Positions 8,853 to 17,967 are shown, numbered from the stretch's first letter. The stretch: DNA of 64,000 nt from Haloterrigena gelatinilytica (GCF_013342145.1 NZ_JABUQZ010000001.1:2790001-2854000), one strand, 5' to 3'. The notes: generated by a model from the sequence alone, not told the origin. A program made the numbers and translations.

Positions 8853-10169
8853 ATGTCACAGCAAGACGAGCGAGAAGTCCGAGAGGAACTGTCCGTCGAT
8901 CAGTACACGCTCGGTCTCGTCGGGCCCGATCAGGAGTGGGCGGGCACCGTCGCGGACGGGGGGACGATCGAGACGTACACGCCGCCGGGCTGTTGGGGAC
9001 CCATGGTGACACCCGAGTTCCGCGGCGGCCACGAGGTCACGCGACCGATCCGCGTCGAGGGCGCCGAGGTCGGCGACGCCGTCGCCTTACACATCCGGGA
9101 CGTCGAGGTGACGAGCATGGCCACGAGCACGGGGTCGATGGCCGAACGCGAGGACGCCTTCTACGACGACCCGTTCGTCGACCACCGCTGTCCGGAGTGT
9201 GGCACCGAGTGGCCCGAAACGGTCGTCGAGGGCACCGGCGAGGAGGCGATCAAGTGCGCCGAGTGCGGCGCGAACGCCTCCTCCTTCGGCTTCGAGTACG
9301 GCTACACCGTCGCCTTCGACGACGACCACAGCGTCGGGATCACGCTCGACGAGGACGCCGCCCACGAACTCGCCGAGGACGCCGACGAGGTGATGGACAT
9401 CCCCGAGAACTCCCGACAACACCCCATCCTGCTGTACGAACCCGGCGAGATGCCCGGCACGCTGGGTCGCCTGCGTCCGTTCATCGGGAACGTCGGAACG
9501 ACGCCGGCGATCACGATGCCCGACTCGCACAACGCGGGCGACTTCGGCCAGTACCTCATCGGCGCCGAACACGACTACGGCGTCGAGAGCGAGGCGGAAC
9601 TCGAGGCCCGCACGGACGGTCACATGGACATCCCCCAAGTGCGGCCGGGCGCGACCCTGATCTGTCCAGTCAAGGTCGACGGCGCCGGCGTCTACGTCGG
9701 CGACCTCCACGCCAACCAGGGCGACGGCGAACTCTCCCTGCACACGACCGACGTGAGCGGCACCGTCACGATGGACGTCGAGGTCATCGAGGACCTCGAG
9801 TTAGACGGGCCCGTCCTGCTGCCGCCCGAGGAGGACCTGCCCTTTATCAGCAAACCCTACAGCGAGGACGAACGCGAGGCGGGTCGCGAACTCGGCGCCG
9901 AACACGGCGTCGATATCGAGGCCGACATGGGCCCGATCCAGGTGATCGGCTCCGGCGCGACGGTCAACGACGCCACGCAGAACGCCTTCGACCGCGCCAC
10001 GAAACTGCTGGACATGAGTGAGGGCGAGGTCCGCTCGCGGTGTACGTTCACCGGCGGCGTCCAGATCGGTCGGCTGCCCGGCGTCGTCCAACTCGACATG
10101 CTCGCGCCGCTGGACGTGCTCGAGGAGCGGGGGATCGACCACCTGGTGCGCGACCAGTACGGGCTGTAG
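8853..10169 (+). CDS. Acetamidase/formamidase family protein
   Basis: This 438-residue protein belongs to the FmdA/AmdA family, which hydrolyses short amides such as formamide or acetamide to the acid and ammonia. Supporting blocks are GHEVTRPIRVEGAEVGDAVA, HIRDVEVTSMATSTGSMAER, PSHNAGDFGQ-like DSHNAGDFGQYLIGA, and VYVGDLHANQGDGELSLHTT. The last is the conserved GD.HA.QG.GE metal/active-site block. An insertion near residues 110-135 has two CxxC pairs (CPECG and CAECG) and should form a zinc ribbon. Amide specificity is not certain, because many haloarchaeal members are untested. A single promoter upstream and a separate HalOD1 gene downstream suggest it is monocistronic. Confidence 0.87.
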   Translation: MSQQDEREVREELSVDQYTLGLVGPDQEWAGTVADGGTIETYTPPGCWGPMVTPEFRGGHEVTRPIRVEGAEVGDAVALHIRDVEVTSMATSTGSMAEREDAFYDDPFVDHRCPECGTEWPETVVEGTGEEAIKCAECGANASSFGFEYGYTVAFDDDHSVGITLDEDAAHELAEDADEVMDIPENSRQHPILLYEPGEMPGTLGRLRPFIGNVGTTPAITMPDSHNAGDFGQYLIGAEHDYGVESEAELEARTDGHMDIPQVRPGATLICPVKVDGAGVYVGDLHANQGDGELSLHTTDVSGTVTMDVEVIEDLELDGPVLLPPEEDLPFISKPYSEDEREAGRELGAEHGVDIEADMGPIQVIGSGATVNDATQNAFDRATKLLDMSEGEVRSRCTFTGGVQIGRLPGVVQLDMLAPLDVLEERGIDHLVRDQYGL

Positions 10170-10363
10170 GTCCGAATCTCCGCAGTACCGACCGCCCTGC
10201 AGTGGTGTGTGGTGGGGTGGACGACAATCGAGCGCGAGTCATCAATCGATGGGAAATACACGTTCACGGGTCGTGCTCCCCGATTTGCATCGATACGCCT
10301 GCAGACGCACCCGACAGAACCACCCCGCTACGAGTGTGAGGATGATTCGAGTGACGCGAACGT

Positions 10364-10678
10364 ATGTCCCCTTCAAATTCGAATTTCACTGGCGATCCGG
10401 ATCCCCCGATCCACATTGAACAGCAGTTCGACAGCGATACGCCGCCGAGTCTCGCTATCGTGCGAGCGATCGCCGCCGTTGAAAACGTTGATCCGGTGAA
10501 ATCCCCCTCGGCTCTCGGAATCACGCTTTCCGACCACATCGACCCGTCAGCACTCGATCAGCTCATAGGGAAGGACAGCGAAGACAGCGTTACTATCGAT
10601 TTCACGATTCAGAACAGCCATCAGTACTCCGTGCGGGTGCAAGATACCAACCTCGTCATAGAACGGGCATCTGAGTAA
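10364..10678 (+). CDS. HalOD1 output domain protein
   Basis: This 104-residue protein starts at ATG 10364. It carries SLAIVRAIAAVENVDPVKSP followed by a short LGITLSDHIDPSALDQLIG segment and C-terminal strands (VTIDFTIQNSHQYSVRVQ). This is the pattern of the haloarchaeal output domain HalOD1: helix with a VDP.. motif, L.d.iDpdALd.l, then a two-strand end. HalOD1 proteins are presumed signalling outputs with no known molecular activity. Codon use looks slightly less GC-rich than the neighbours, so recent acquisition is possible. Confidence 0.75.
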   Translation: MSPSNSNFTGDPDPPIHIEQQFDSDTPPSLAIVRAIAAVENVDPVKSPSALGITLSDHIDPSALDQLIGKDSEDSVTIDFTIQNSHQYSVRVQDTNLVIERASE

Positions 10679-10824
10679 GGTGGAACGAGCGGCGTAGCAG
10701 GTCGCGACGTGATCGTGCGCCAGGTGCGGTGATCGGCCGCTGTCACTGCATTCTTCCGTACTTGGTGTGGCAAATCGAGTTCCCTGACCGGTCCGAGACG
10801 AATTCGACGCGGATTCGCTAGCGA

Positions 10825-11097
10825 CTACCGAGTTCCGCCCTGTACCGCGGGCATCAGCGTCATCGACGCGTTCGCCGGAACCCGATCGTCCATCGTAGCG
10901 CGCTCGCCGTCGACCGTCACCCGGACGCTCGAGCGTAGTTCGTTGCGGTCATCGCCGTCGTAGAGGTGCGGCTCCGCCCGCGGGTAGGCGTCGACGAACG
11001 TCGCGACGGCGTCGGCGACGGTCCCGCCGTCGAACTCGATCGAGACCGTCTTCGCGCCGGTCGCGCTCCGCAGCGGTCCGTACACCGTGATCTCCAT
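10825..11097 (-). CDS. MoaD/ThiS-type ubiquitin-like small modifier protein
   Basis: This 90-residue beta-grasp protein starts at ATG 11095-11097 (MEITVYGPLRSATGAKTVSI) and ends with MTLMPAVQGGTR. Haloarchaeal SAMPs and MoaD/ThiS sulfur carriers end in a free diglycine that the E1-like enzyme UbaA adenylates. Here GG is followed by two extra residues, TR. Either the tail must be trimmed before activation or the protein works in a different way. Length and fold match the SAMP/MoaD family. No E1 or molybdopterin gene lies next to it in this window. The family is well supported, but the exact role (protein tagging or sulfur transfer) is not. Confidence 0.78.
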   Translation of the reverse strand: MEITVYGPLRSATGAKTVSIEFDGGTVADAVATFVDAYPRAEPHLYDGDDRNELRSSVRVTVDGERATMDDRVPANASMTLMPAVQGGTR

Positions 11098-11219
11098 GGT
11101 TCGACCATGGACGCGAACCGACAAAGCCGCTTCCGCCGCGTCCGCTCGATAGTTGCGAACGGCTGGCGGACGATGGACCGACTCGAGCCGAAGAAACAGA
11201 ACGGGCGACGGCCGGAAAA

Positions 11220-11432
11220 TCAGTCGTCGCCGGGTTCGGCGCCGCTGGCGGCGGGCGTCGACGACGTCGCGGTCGACTGGCCGGTCCACGACGAGGAGAC
11301 GATCGATGCGACGGCGAAGGCGACGATCGCGAGCACGAAGACGGCCAGCATCCCGGTCGCGACGGTCGCGATACTACCGGTCAGTCCGGATGGGACGATA
11401 CTTGCGACGATACCGCTGGTAGCGAGGCTCAT
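11220..11432 (-). CDS. Small single-span membrane protein
   Basis: This 70-residue protein starts at ATG 11430-11432; an extension to 11465 is possible. The first 45 residues are hydrophobic (VATGMLAVFVLAIVAFAVAS is a clear transmembrane helix) and the tail is a polar Ser/Thr/Ala-rich stretch ending GAEPGDD. It resembles many short haloarchaeal membrane proteins of unknown function. It sits between the ubiquitin-like gene and purC, all on the minus strand. Confidence 0.5.
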   Translation of the reverse strand: MSLATSGIVASIVPSGLTGSIATVATGMLAVFVLAIVAFAVASIVSSSWTGQSTATSSTPAASGAEPGDD

Positions 11433-11570
11433 TGACGGACAATCGGAGGTTACTCGCCCCGCCATATGAGGGTTGCTCTGTCACCCGACGAGTGTGAAAC
11501 GATATCGAGGGACGCAGTCGAGAGCGTACCGAGTTGCGGTCGGATCGGCGGCGCGCCGAACGGCGGCGAC

Positions 11571-12599
11571 TCAGAGCCGCCTGACCGCGCCGATCGCGCT
11601 CGAGAGCGGCGGCGCGTCGAACAGTTCCCGCCCGGTGTAGGCGTTCGCGCCGGCGCAGTAGAGGTCGCGAGCGGTCTCGATGACGCCGTCGTCGAGCGGT
11701 TCGGGCTCCTCGTCGCACAGCGACTTCCAGTCGGCGACGTCGTTTCGTTTGGCCTCGGCCTTGGCGGCGTCGACGGCCTCGACCCAGTCGGGCTGGGTGC
11801 GCTTGTGGTACTGGCGGAGGACCTCCTTCGAGAGCTGGGTGCCCTCGTAGCTGAAGCGGTTCTCGTCGAACGTACCGACGACGTCGCCCACGCGGATCTC
11901 GCCGTCGTAGTAGAGACACTCGATCTTCCCGTCTTCGTGGGTCAGTCCGGCCGATTCGGCCTGCTCGGTGACGATCCGGTTGACCTCGCGGGCGAGGGAC
12001 TCGAGCTCCTCGATATCGGCCCGGCCGGCGATGTCGTCGGCCTCGGCGCGGTCGAGTTGGCGGTCGCTCTCCTCGTACTTCGTCGTGAACTCGACGATCG
12101 GCTCCTCGAGATCGACGGCCTCGTCGGGCCACTCGTCGAACGCGAGGCCGTGATCCGCGGGCTCGGTCCGGCGGCGCAGGCTCGAGCCGACGGGGACGCG
12201 GTTCCGGAAGACGATCTCCAGCGGGACGAGGTAGTTCGATCCCGCGGCGTCGTGGTAGCTGTCGTAGTCGTAGCTCCGGCCCTCGTGGGGGAGGTCGGGG
12301 ACCTGCGTGAGGTCGATGGCCATCTCCCAGGGCGGGCTCGAGGTCTCCGCGAGCGGGACGACCTCGCCCGACTCGACGACCCCGCGGTAGTGAGTCGGGA
12401 CGCCCTCGGACTCGAGCAGTTCGAAGTTGAAGGCGCCCATCGCACAGAGGCTGGCGCCCTTGTCGGGGATGCGATCGGGCATCTGGCCCCAGTCGAAGAC
12501 GGAGTAGGCGTCGGTGAAGACGAACGACCCCGCGCCGAGTTCCTCGGCGGTCGCTTCCTCCTCGATCCGGAACTCCTTGACGCTCGTCACGTGCGACAC
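11571..12599 (-). CDS. purC: Phosphoribosylaminoimidazole-succinocarboxamide synthase
   Basis: PurC (SAICAR synthetase) joins CAIR and aspartate using ATP in purine synthesis. The 342-residue protein starts with [20 protein letters not shown]. It contains [20 protein letters not shown] (the S.FD..m.d.IP.KG nucleotide and substrate region), [20 protein letters not shown], and the [20 protein letters not shown] metal-binding segment. It ends with a QPDWVEAV-type helix. It is longer than bacterial PurC (about 240 residues), as expected for the archaeal form. The start may be GTG 12599 or GTG 12590. No other pur gene is adjacent except the unlinked purU 5 kb away. Confidence 0.92.
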   Translation of the reverse strand: MSHVTSVKEFRIEEEATAEELGAGSFVFTDAYSVFDWGQMPDRIPDKGASLCAMGAFNFELLESEGVPTHYRGVVESGEVVPLAETSSPPWEMAIDLTQVPDLPHEGRSYDYDSYHDAAGSNYLVPLEIVFRNRVPVGSSLRRRTEPADHGLAFDEWPDEAVDLEEPIVEFTTKYEESDRQLDRAEADDIAGRADIEELESLAREVNRIVTEQAESAGLTHEDGKIECLYYDGEIRVGDVVGTFDENRFSYEGTQLSKEVLRQYHKRTQPDWVEAVDAAKAEAKRNDVADWKSLCDEEPEPLDDGVIETARDLYCAGANAYTGRELFDAPPLSSAIGAVRRL

Positions 12600-12802
12600 C
12601 TCCGGCGGTGTCGGCCGTGACGTTCGAACGGTTTCGCTGCGAGAGCAGTCATACGCGACACCTCAGGACGTGTCCGCCGCCGCAGTTCATATCCCAGTTG
12701 CCGTGGTCGGCCCCTAAGAAGGTTTCAGTATCGGGCAGGAGATCCGCGGTCGATGACGCTGCGGTCTCGAACCGGCGTCCGGAGCGGGAGTCGGGGGTCC
12801 GC

Positions 12803-13093
12803 TCAGTCACCGTCGACGGTCGCGAGCAACTCCGTTGCGGTCCGCTGGAGCGGTTCCTCGAGGCCCTCCTCCTCGACGAGGGTGCGAAGGGTCGAATCGC
12901 ACTGGGACGTCGCCAGTGCCTCGAGCGCCTGCCGTCGGTACCGATCGGCGATGCGCTCCGTGCGGGCGAGCGCCGCGAGTTCGTCGCACTCGTTCGCCGT
13001 TTTCAGTTCGCGAATCGCGCCAGCGCGGCGCTCCTCGTCGGCGTCGTCGTCGAGGGCGAGTTCGACGCATTCCGTCGGTGTCCGTGAGCTCAT
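12803..13093 (-). CDS. Small HEAT-like alpha-helical protein
   Basis: This 96-residue protein starts at ATG 13091-13093 (MSSRTPTECVELALDDDADE). It contains repeated helices such as ERRAGAIRELKTANECDELA and YRRQALEALATSQCDSTLRT, each with an acidic turn. It has the size and rhythm of the protein at 4429-4716, supporting a small paralogous HEAT-type family. It is transcribed away from cofH. No catalytic residues are apparent. Confidence 0.62.
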   Translation of the reverse strand: MSSRTPTECVELALDDDADEERRAGAIRELKTANECDELAALARTERIADRYRRQALEALATSQCDSTLRTLVEEEGLEEPLQRTATELLATVDGD

Positions 13094-13362
13094 GGACTCC
13101 CTTCGCGGTCGCCGCCGATAAGAACGCGACCTGCGTTCGACGGACTGGGGCCGACGAAGCGGCGATATCGAAGGACACAGAGTCGGGACGGAGTGGCATC
13201 CGGCTCGATGCCGAACGAAACGGCGTGAGTGCCCGGCTCGCGGCAGCCGACGACGACCGGCTCGACTCCCGGCGGTGGCGGGACGACGCGAGCGCCGGTT
13301 CGAGTTCCCACCGACTCGCGAATCCACCATGTTTTTCTCACTGTACCGGCATTCATACGCCG

Positions 13363-14742
13363 ATGGAGCGACCGGTGACCGAGGCCGACCTCACGTTCGA
13401 CCACGTCCCCCAGACCGACCAGTCCTTCGAGAACGCACTCGAGAAGGCCCGCGACGGCGACCGGCTCACCGTCGACGACGCCATCGAGCTGTTCACGACG
13501 GGCACCGACGGCGAGGGTATCGACCAACGACGCAAGGAGCGGGTCCTCGAGGCCGCCGACCGCCGGCGCGCCGAGGTCGTCGGCGAGGAGGTTACCTTCG
13601 TCGCCAACCTGAACAACAACGTCACGACCGCCTGTAACGTGGGCTGTCTGTTCTGTAACTTCAAGGACGCCGCCCACACCTTCGAGAGCGACGCCGAGGT
13701 CGAGACCGCCGGCTTCACGAAGACGCCCGACGAGTCCCGCGAGATCGTCGCCGACGCCGTCGATCGGGGCATCTACGAGGTCACCTCGGTCTCCGGTCTG
13801 CACCCCGCTTTCGCGCTCGACGCGGAGCACCGCGAGATCCTCGAGGCCCACCCCGAGCCCAAGGAGATCAACTACAAGCCGCCCGAACGCTACGACACGA
13901 GCCCCGGCACCTACACCGACCAGATCGCAGCGATGAGCGTCGACGGCGTCCACGTCCACTCGATGACCCCCGAGGAGGCCTACCACGCCCGCCGCGGGAC
14001 CGACTGGTCCTACGAGGAGGTCTTCCGGCGGCTCAAGGACGCGGGGCTGGACACCGTTCCCGGCACCGCGGCCGAGATCCTCGTCGAGGAGGTCCGCGAC
14101 GTCATCTGTCCCGGCAAGATCGGTACCGAGGAGTGGCTCGAGGCGATGGAGGCCGCCGCCGACGTCGGCCTCGGAATGACGGCGACGATCATGTACGGCC
14201 ACGTCGAGAACGAGGCCCACCGCGCGCTGCACTTGAAACGGATCCGCGACCTGCAGGACCGGACCGGGAACATCACGGAGTTCGTCCCCCTCTCCTTTAT
14301 CCACCAGAACACGCCGCTGTTCGAACACGACGTGGTCTCGAGCGGCCCGAGCATCGACGAGGACGAACTCATGATCGCCGTCTCGCGGCTCTTCCTCGAC
14401 AACGTCGATCACGTCCAGTCCTCGTGGGTCAAGTACGGCGACGAGCAGGGCCTGAAGATGCTCTCCTGTGGCGCCGACGACTACATGGGGACGATTCTCT
14501 CCGAGGAGATCACCAAGCGCGCCGGCGGCGGCTACGGCGAGTTCCGATCCTTCGAGGACTACGTCGAGATGATCTCCTCGATCGGTCGCGTCCCGGTCGA
14601 GCGCTCGACCGACTACGAGAAACGGCGCGTCATCGACCCCGAGAATCCGCCGTTCGGCCCGCAACTGGGTCCGAACGCCGACGGCACGCCGCTGCTCACC
14701 GCGGACGAACGCGCCGAGCGGGCGCTGCCGGCCGACGACTGA
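13363..14742 (+). CDS. cofH: FO synthase subunit 2 (radical SAM)
   Basis: CofH joins a tyrosine-derived fragment to 5-amino-6-ribitylamino-uracil and works with CofG to make FO, the deazaflavin core of coenzyme F420. The 459-residue protein has the radical SAM motif CNVGCLFC (C91, C95, C98) for the 4Fe-4S cluster. Other blocks are EVTSVSGLHPAF, VHVHSMTPEEAYHARR and GLDTVPGTAAEILVEEVRDV, typical of CofH rather than CofG. An FVPLSFIHQNTPLF-type block follows. The start is ATG 13363. cofG and cofC lie 3-5 kb downstream on the other strand, so the three F420 genes are linked but not one operon. Confidence 0.94.
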   Translation: MERPVTEADLTFDHVPQTDQSFENALEKARDGDRLTVDDAIELFTTGTDGEGIDQRRKERVLEAADRRRAEVVGEEVTFVANLNNNVTTACNVGCLFCNFKDAAHTFESDAEVETAGFTKTPDESREIVADAVDRGIYEVTSVSGLHPAFALDAEHREILEAHPEPKEINYKPPERYDTSPGTYTDQIAAMSVDGVHVHSMTPEEAYHARRGTDWSYEEVFRRLKDAGLDTVPGTAAEILVEEVRDVICPGKIGTEEWLEAMEAAADVGLGMTATIMYGHVENEAHRALHLKRIRDLQDRTGNITEFVPLSFIHQNTPLFEHDVVSSGPSIDEDELMIAVSRLFLDNVDHVQSSWVKYGDEQGLKMLSCGADDYMGTILSEEITKRAGGGYGEFRSFEDYVEMISSIGRVPVERSTDYEKRRVIDPENPPFGPQLGPNADGTPLLTADERAERALPADD

Positions 14743-14848
14743 CGACGGAGCTATCTGAAACCGACCCTCGACTGAGGACCGAGTCGTCCGAAGCCGACCG
14801 TCGACCGCGCGGCACAGCACTTATTTTCCGCCTCGGTGTGGCGCTCGT

Positions 14849-15607
14849 ATGCGACTAGATAACAAGACAGCGGTTATCACGGGAGCGGGCTCCGGCCTGG
14901 GCCGCGAAGCGGCGACGCTGTTCGCCGAGGAGGGAGCGACGATCGTCGCCGCCGATATCGACCTCGAGAGCGCCGAGGAGACGGTCGACCGAGTGGAAGA
15001 AGCAGGCCGGGACGGAGCCGCCGTCGAACTGGACGTCCGCGACGCCGACGCGGTCCACGCGGCCGTCGACGAGGCGGTCGAGGAGTTCGGCCTCGATATC
15101 GTGGTCAACAACGCGGGCGTGAGCCACCAGCGCACGAAGATCGAGGAGATCGACGAGGGCGAGCGCGATCGGGTCATCGACGTCAACGTCAAGGGCGTCT
15201 GGAACGGTTGCCACGCCGCGATTCCGCACTTCAAGGAGCAGGGATCGGGCGCGATCGTCAACACCGCGTCGCTGGCGGGCGTCATCGGCGCGCCGGAGCT
15301 CGGCGCCTACTCGCTGTCGAAGGGCGCGGTCGTCAACTTCACGCGAACCGTCGCTGCGGGAGTCGGTCCGGCCGGCGTCCGAGCGAACGCGGTCTGTCCG
15401 GGCGTGACGGATACGGCGATGCCCCGGAAGAACCGCACCGAAGAAGAGTGGGAGACCGCGAAAGAGGAGATGGCTCGTTATTATCCGCTCAAACGGCTCG
15501 GGAAACCTGAGGACATCGCCAACGCGATGCTGTTCCTGGCGAGCGACGAGGCCGATTGGATCACCGGCCAGGCGCTGGTCGTCGACGGGGGCTTCTCCTG
15601 TTCGTAG
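14849..15607 (+). CDS. SDR-family NAD(P)-dependent oxidoreductase
   Basis: This 252-residue classical short-chain dehydrogenase has the cofactor motif TGAGSGLGREAATLF (TGxxxGxG) and AADIDLESAE following beta2, which suggests NAD(H) preference. It also has NNAGVSHQRT and the catalytic Ser/Tyr/Lys set in INTASLAGVIGAPELGAYSL followed by SKGAV. It ends with the DWITGQALVVDGGFSCS motif. The physiological substrate cannot be inferred. It starts 106 bp after cofH on the same strand, and a separate promoter is likely because TTATTTTCCGCC lies about 30 nt upstream of the ATG. Confidence 0.88.
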   Translation: MRLDNKTAVITGAGSGLGREAATLFAEEGATIVAADIDLESAEETVDRVEEAGRDGAAVELDVRDADAVHAAVDEAVEEFGLDIVVNNAGVSHQRTKIEEIDEGERDRVIDVNVKGVWNGCHAAIPHFKEQGSGAIVNTASLAGVIGAPELGAYSLSKGAVVNFTRTVAAGVGPAGVRANAVCPGVTDTAMPRKNRTEEEWETAKEEMARYYPLKRLGKPEDIANAMLFLASDEADWITGQALVVDGGFSCS

Positions 15608-15708
15608 GACCGACCACCGAGACTCGTTCGGGATCCGCTCGATCGGTTCCGGTCGCACCGTCAGTGAGGAGGGTTCCGGCGAGCGGCGCAACCGAACGGA
15701 CGCCGCGA

Positions 15709-16230
15709 TCAGGACTCGTCCGGTCGCAGCCGAACCTCGAGGATGCCGTTGTTGAACCAGACGGTCGTCGCCTCGACCGACCGCCAGGGCGGATCGACGC
15801 GCTCGACGACGGTTCCGTTCACGCCGATCACGAGGTCGTTCGTCCGGGGATCGATTCCGACGGAGAGATCGTCCCTGCTCGCGCCGAGAACGTCGGCGGT
15901 GACGACGAACTCCCGTGCTTCGCGCCGGGTATCGACCAGACACTCGTCGGCCGGTGACCGACGGTGGCGCTTCGTTCGCGTGCGATCTGCTTCGATCGTC
16001 CGCCGGGGCTCGTCCGACGGTCGTCGCGTTTCGTCGTCGACGGTCGACCGGTCGGTCGTTTCCGTCGTCGGTGGCGGGGCGTCGGTGACGGTCACTTCGA
16101 TCAGGGCCCCGAGCAACTCCTTTAGCGGCCGCAGGCCCGCCTCGAGACGGAAGCCGGTCGCGTCCGCTCGCTCGTCGTCATCGTCCTCGGCGGCCGTGTC
16201 GTCTCCATCCGACGACCGCTCGTCGCTCAT
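15709..16230 (-). CDS. Hsp20/GvpH-like protein
   Basis: This 173-residue protein starts at ATG 16228-16230. The N-terminal half is acidic and disordered, with LEAGLRPLKELLGALIEVTV in it. That is the helix found at the start of haloarchaeal GvpH-type proteins. The C-terminal 75 residues (REFVVTADVLGASRDDLSVG ... VWFNNGILEVRLRPDES) form an alpha-crystallin-like beta sandwich with the typical N-N-G-I-L-E-V-R end. GvpH proteins are chaperone-like components of gas-vesicle clusters, but no other gvp genes lie nearby, so a general small heat-shock role is equally possible. Confidence 0.65.
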   Translation of the reverse strand: MSDERSSDGDDTAAEDDDDERADATGFRLEAGLRPLKELLGALIEVTVTDAPPPTTETTDRSTVDDETRRPSDEPRRTIEADRTRTKRHRRSPADECLVDTRREAREFVVTADVLGASRDDLSVGIDPRTNDLVIGVNGTVVERVDPPWRSVEATTVWFNNGILEVRLRPDES

Positions 16231-16281
16231 CCGGGATCACCTCCGAGGGACTGCGGTCCGGACTGGCAATCAGTGTCGTGG

Positions 16282-16315
16282 TACACCATGTCATGATTTT
16301 GGCCCAGTACACCAT
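16282..16315. promoter_or_regulatory. Paired 8-bp direct repeats upstream of the Hsp20-like gene
   Basis: TACACCAT occurs at 16282-16289 and again at 16308-16315, 26 bp apart, in the gap upstream of the Hsp20/GvpH-like gene (start 16230). Read on that gene's strand the unit is ATGGTGTA(C). The same interval carries CATGTCATGATTTTGG and, beyond it, a TATA-like CTTATGG. The arrangement resembles an operator pair. No regulator is identified. Confidence 0.35.
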
Positions 16316-16472
16316 AAGCCGTCCGGCGCTAACGATAGTACTCGGCCGGAACTGTACCGATGTGCGGGTAACTCTCGACGGAATTCGCGTCGATACCGCT
16401 GTCGGTCCCGTCGGCTCGAGGGCCGTCGCGGATCCGCTCGGGGGTGTTCGCGACTTCCCGGACGACGGTCGG

Positions 16473-17651
16473 TCAGTAGCCGGTCGACTCGAGCACCGCT
16501 CGATATCGCTGTCCGGCCTCGCCGTCTCCTTCGAGCGCGTCGCGGATCGTCGGCGAGATCCACTCGCGGTCCGCGTTCGGCTCTCGACGACCGGTCGCAC
16601 CGACCGTGCCGTCGGCGGCGACGCCGTCGAACCCGTCGGTTCGAAGGTCCTCGGGAAGGAACCGCTCGTAGACCGGGAGTCGCTCCCCCAGCGGCAGCTC
16701 CGCCGAGTCGGCGATCTCCTCGAGTTCGCGCAGCGCGGGCCACTCGTACTCGGGGTTGATGTGGTCGTCGGTCACCGGCGAGACGCCGCCGAGATCGTCG
16801 ACGCCGCAGTCGATCAGTTCCTTTGCGGGCGCGAGGTTCGGCGGCACCTGAACCGAGATCTCCTCGGGGAGGGCGACGCGGGCCATCGCCGTCACGTGGC
16901 GCATCGTCGCGAGGTCGGGCGATCCGTCCGACCAGCGCTCGTTGTCGACGACGGGCTGGACGATCACTTCCTGGATGTGGTCGTAGCGCTCGTGCATCTC
17001 GCGGATCGCGAGTAGGCTCTCGGCTCGGTCGCGCCACGATTCGCCGATCCCGACGAGAATTCCAGTAGTAAAAGCGACGTCGAGTTTCCCGGCGTTCTCG
17101 ATCGTCCGCAGGCGCTGGCCCGGTTCCTTGCTGCGCGGGCCGCCGTGGGCCTGAACCTCGGCGGTCGTCTCGAGCATCACGCCCATGCTGGCGTTGACGT
17201 CGGCCACCTCGGCCATCTGCTCGCGGGTCTGGTCGCCCGGATTGGCGTGGGGAAGTAGCCCCTCCTCCAGGGCGACCTCGCAGGCCTCGCGCAGGTAGCC
17301 GTGAATCGAGTCGTGGCCCCACTCCTCGAGTTGCGCGTGGATTTCGGTGTAGCGGTCGTCGGGGTCGTCGCCGAAGGTGAACAGCGCCTCGGTACAGCCC
17401 GCGTCGGCACCCCGTTGGCAAATCTCGCGAACCTCCTCGAGAGAGAGCAGCGAGGCCTGTCCGGGCGGATCGAAGTACGTGCAGTAGGTACAGGTGTAGC
17501 GGCAGGCCGTCGTCAGCGGTACGAAGACGTTTCGCGAGAAGGTCAGCGCGGGCGGCGCGTCGACGTCGGCGGGCGTGACCTCGAGGAGGTCCTCGACCGC
17601 CGCGTCGTCGACCGCGATGTCGACGCCGTACTCGCTCGCCCCGGGGAACAT
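16473..17651 (-). CDS. cofG: FO synthase subunit 1 (radical SAM)
   Basis: CofG completes 7,8-didemethyl-8-hydroxy-5-deazariboflavin (FO) formation with CofH. The 392-residue protein starts at ATG 17649-17651 (MFPGASEYGVDIAVDDAAVE) and has the radical SAM motif CRYTCTYC (C50, C54, C57). Further CofG-type blocks are LFTFGDDPDDRY (matching the usual LF..GE.P), HANPGDQTREQMAEV and NASMGVMLET, which precede KEPGQRLRTI and the FTTGILVGIGESWRDRAESL block. The C-terminal GVDDLGGVSPVTDDHINPE block is also characteristic. cofC lies upstream on the same strand with a small membrane protein gene on the opposite strand between them. Confidence 0.94.
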   Translation of the reverse strand: MFPGASEYGVDIAVDDAAVEDLLEVTPADVDAPPALTFSRNVFVPLTTACRYTCTYCTYFDPPGQASLLSLEEVREICQRGADAGCTEALFTFGDDPDDRYTEIHAQLEEWGHDSIHGYLREACEVALEEGLLPHANPGDQTREQMAEVADVNASMGVMLETTAEVQAHGGPRSKEPGQRLRTIENAGKLDVAFTTGILVGIGESWRDRAESLLAIREMHERYDHIQEVIVQPVVDNERWSDGSPDLATMRHVTAMARVALPEEISVQVPPNLAPAKELIDCGVDDLGGVSPVTDDHINPEYEWPALRELEEIADSAELPLGERLPVYERFLPEDLRTDGFDGVAADGTVGATGRREPNADREWISPTIRDALEGDGEAGQRYRAVLESTGY

Positions 17652-17808
17652 TATCTCCGAATCCCGGCGCTCGATACATAAGCCCTTCACTTCCGGACGG
17701 CTCGCCGAGCGCGGCGAGGGTGACGACGTCGGCCGATCGCAGTCGCAGGCGGCGAAAAGGGCGGCAACCGATTGTATTACGTCAGTGGTCCGGCAACGGG
17801 AGATCCGT

Positions 17809-17967
17809 ATGCTCGATATCGCACTTCACACCGGTACAGAACATCCCGACCTCCTGTGGATCCTCGTTCCCAGCCTCCTGACCTTTATCTCGGGGCTCGG
17901 CCTCGGCGCGTACTCGGATCGGATCCGAGCGCGGTCCCGTCCCGAGAACGAACCGGCGACCGAGTGA
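17809..17967 (+). CDS. Small membrane protein between cofG and cofC
   Basis: This 52-residue protein starts at ATG 17809, preceded by GGGAG about 7 nt upstream. It reads MLDIALHTGTEHPDLLWILV, then PSLLTFISGLGLGAYSDRIR and a charged tail RARSRPENEPATE. One transmembrane helix is clear, followed by positive charges. The gene lies on the opposite strand to its F420-biosynthesis neighbours. I have seen similar short proteins in haloarchaea, but the function is unknown. Confidence 0.6.
   Translation: MLDIALHTGTEHPDLLWILVPSLLTFISGLGLGAYSDRIRARSRPENEPATE

Noticed and set aside
13280-13315. GGTTCGAGTTCCC resembling a tRNA T-arm
   Set aside because: The flanking bases do not form a T-stem and no anticodon or acceptor stem can be drawn.
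13090-14820. A 576-codon frame antisense to cofH
   Set aside because: cofH on the plus strand has the radical SAM motif and full-length conservation. The antisense product is low-complexity.
15709-16230. Evidence for a gas-vesicle cluster
   Set aside because: Only one GvpH/Hsp20-like gene is present, with no gvpA, gvpO or other gvp genes nearby.
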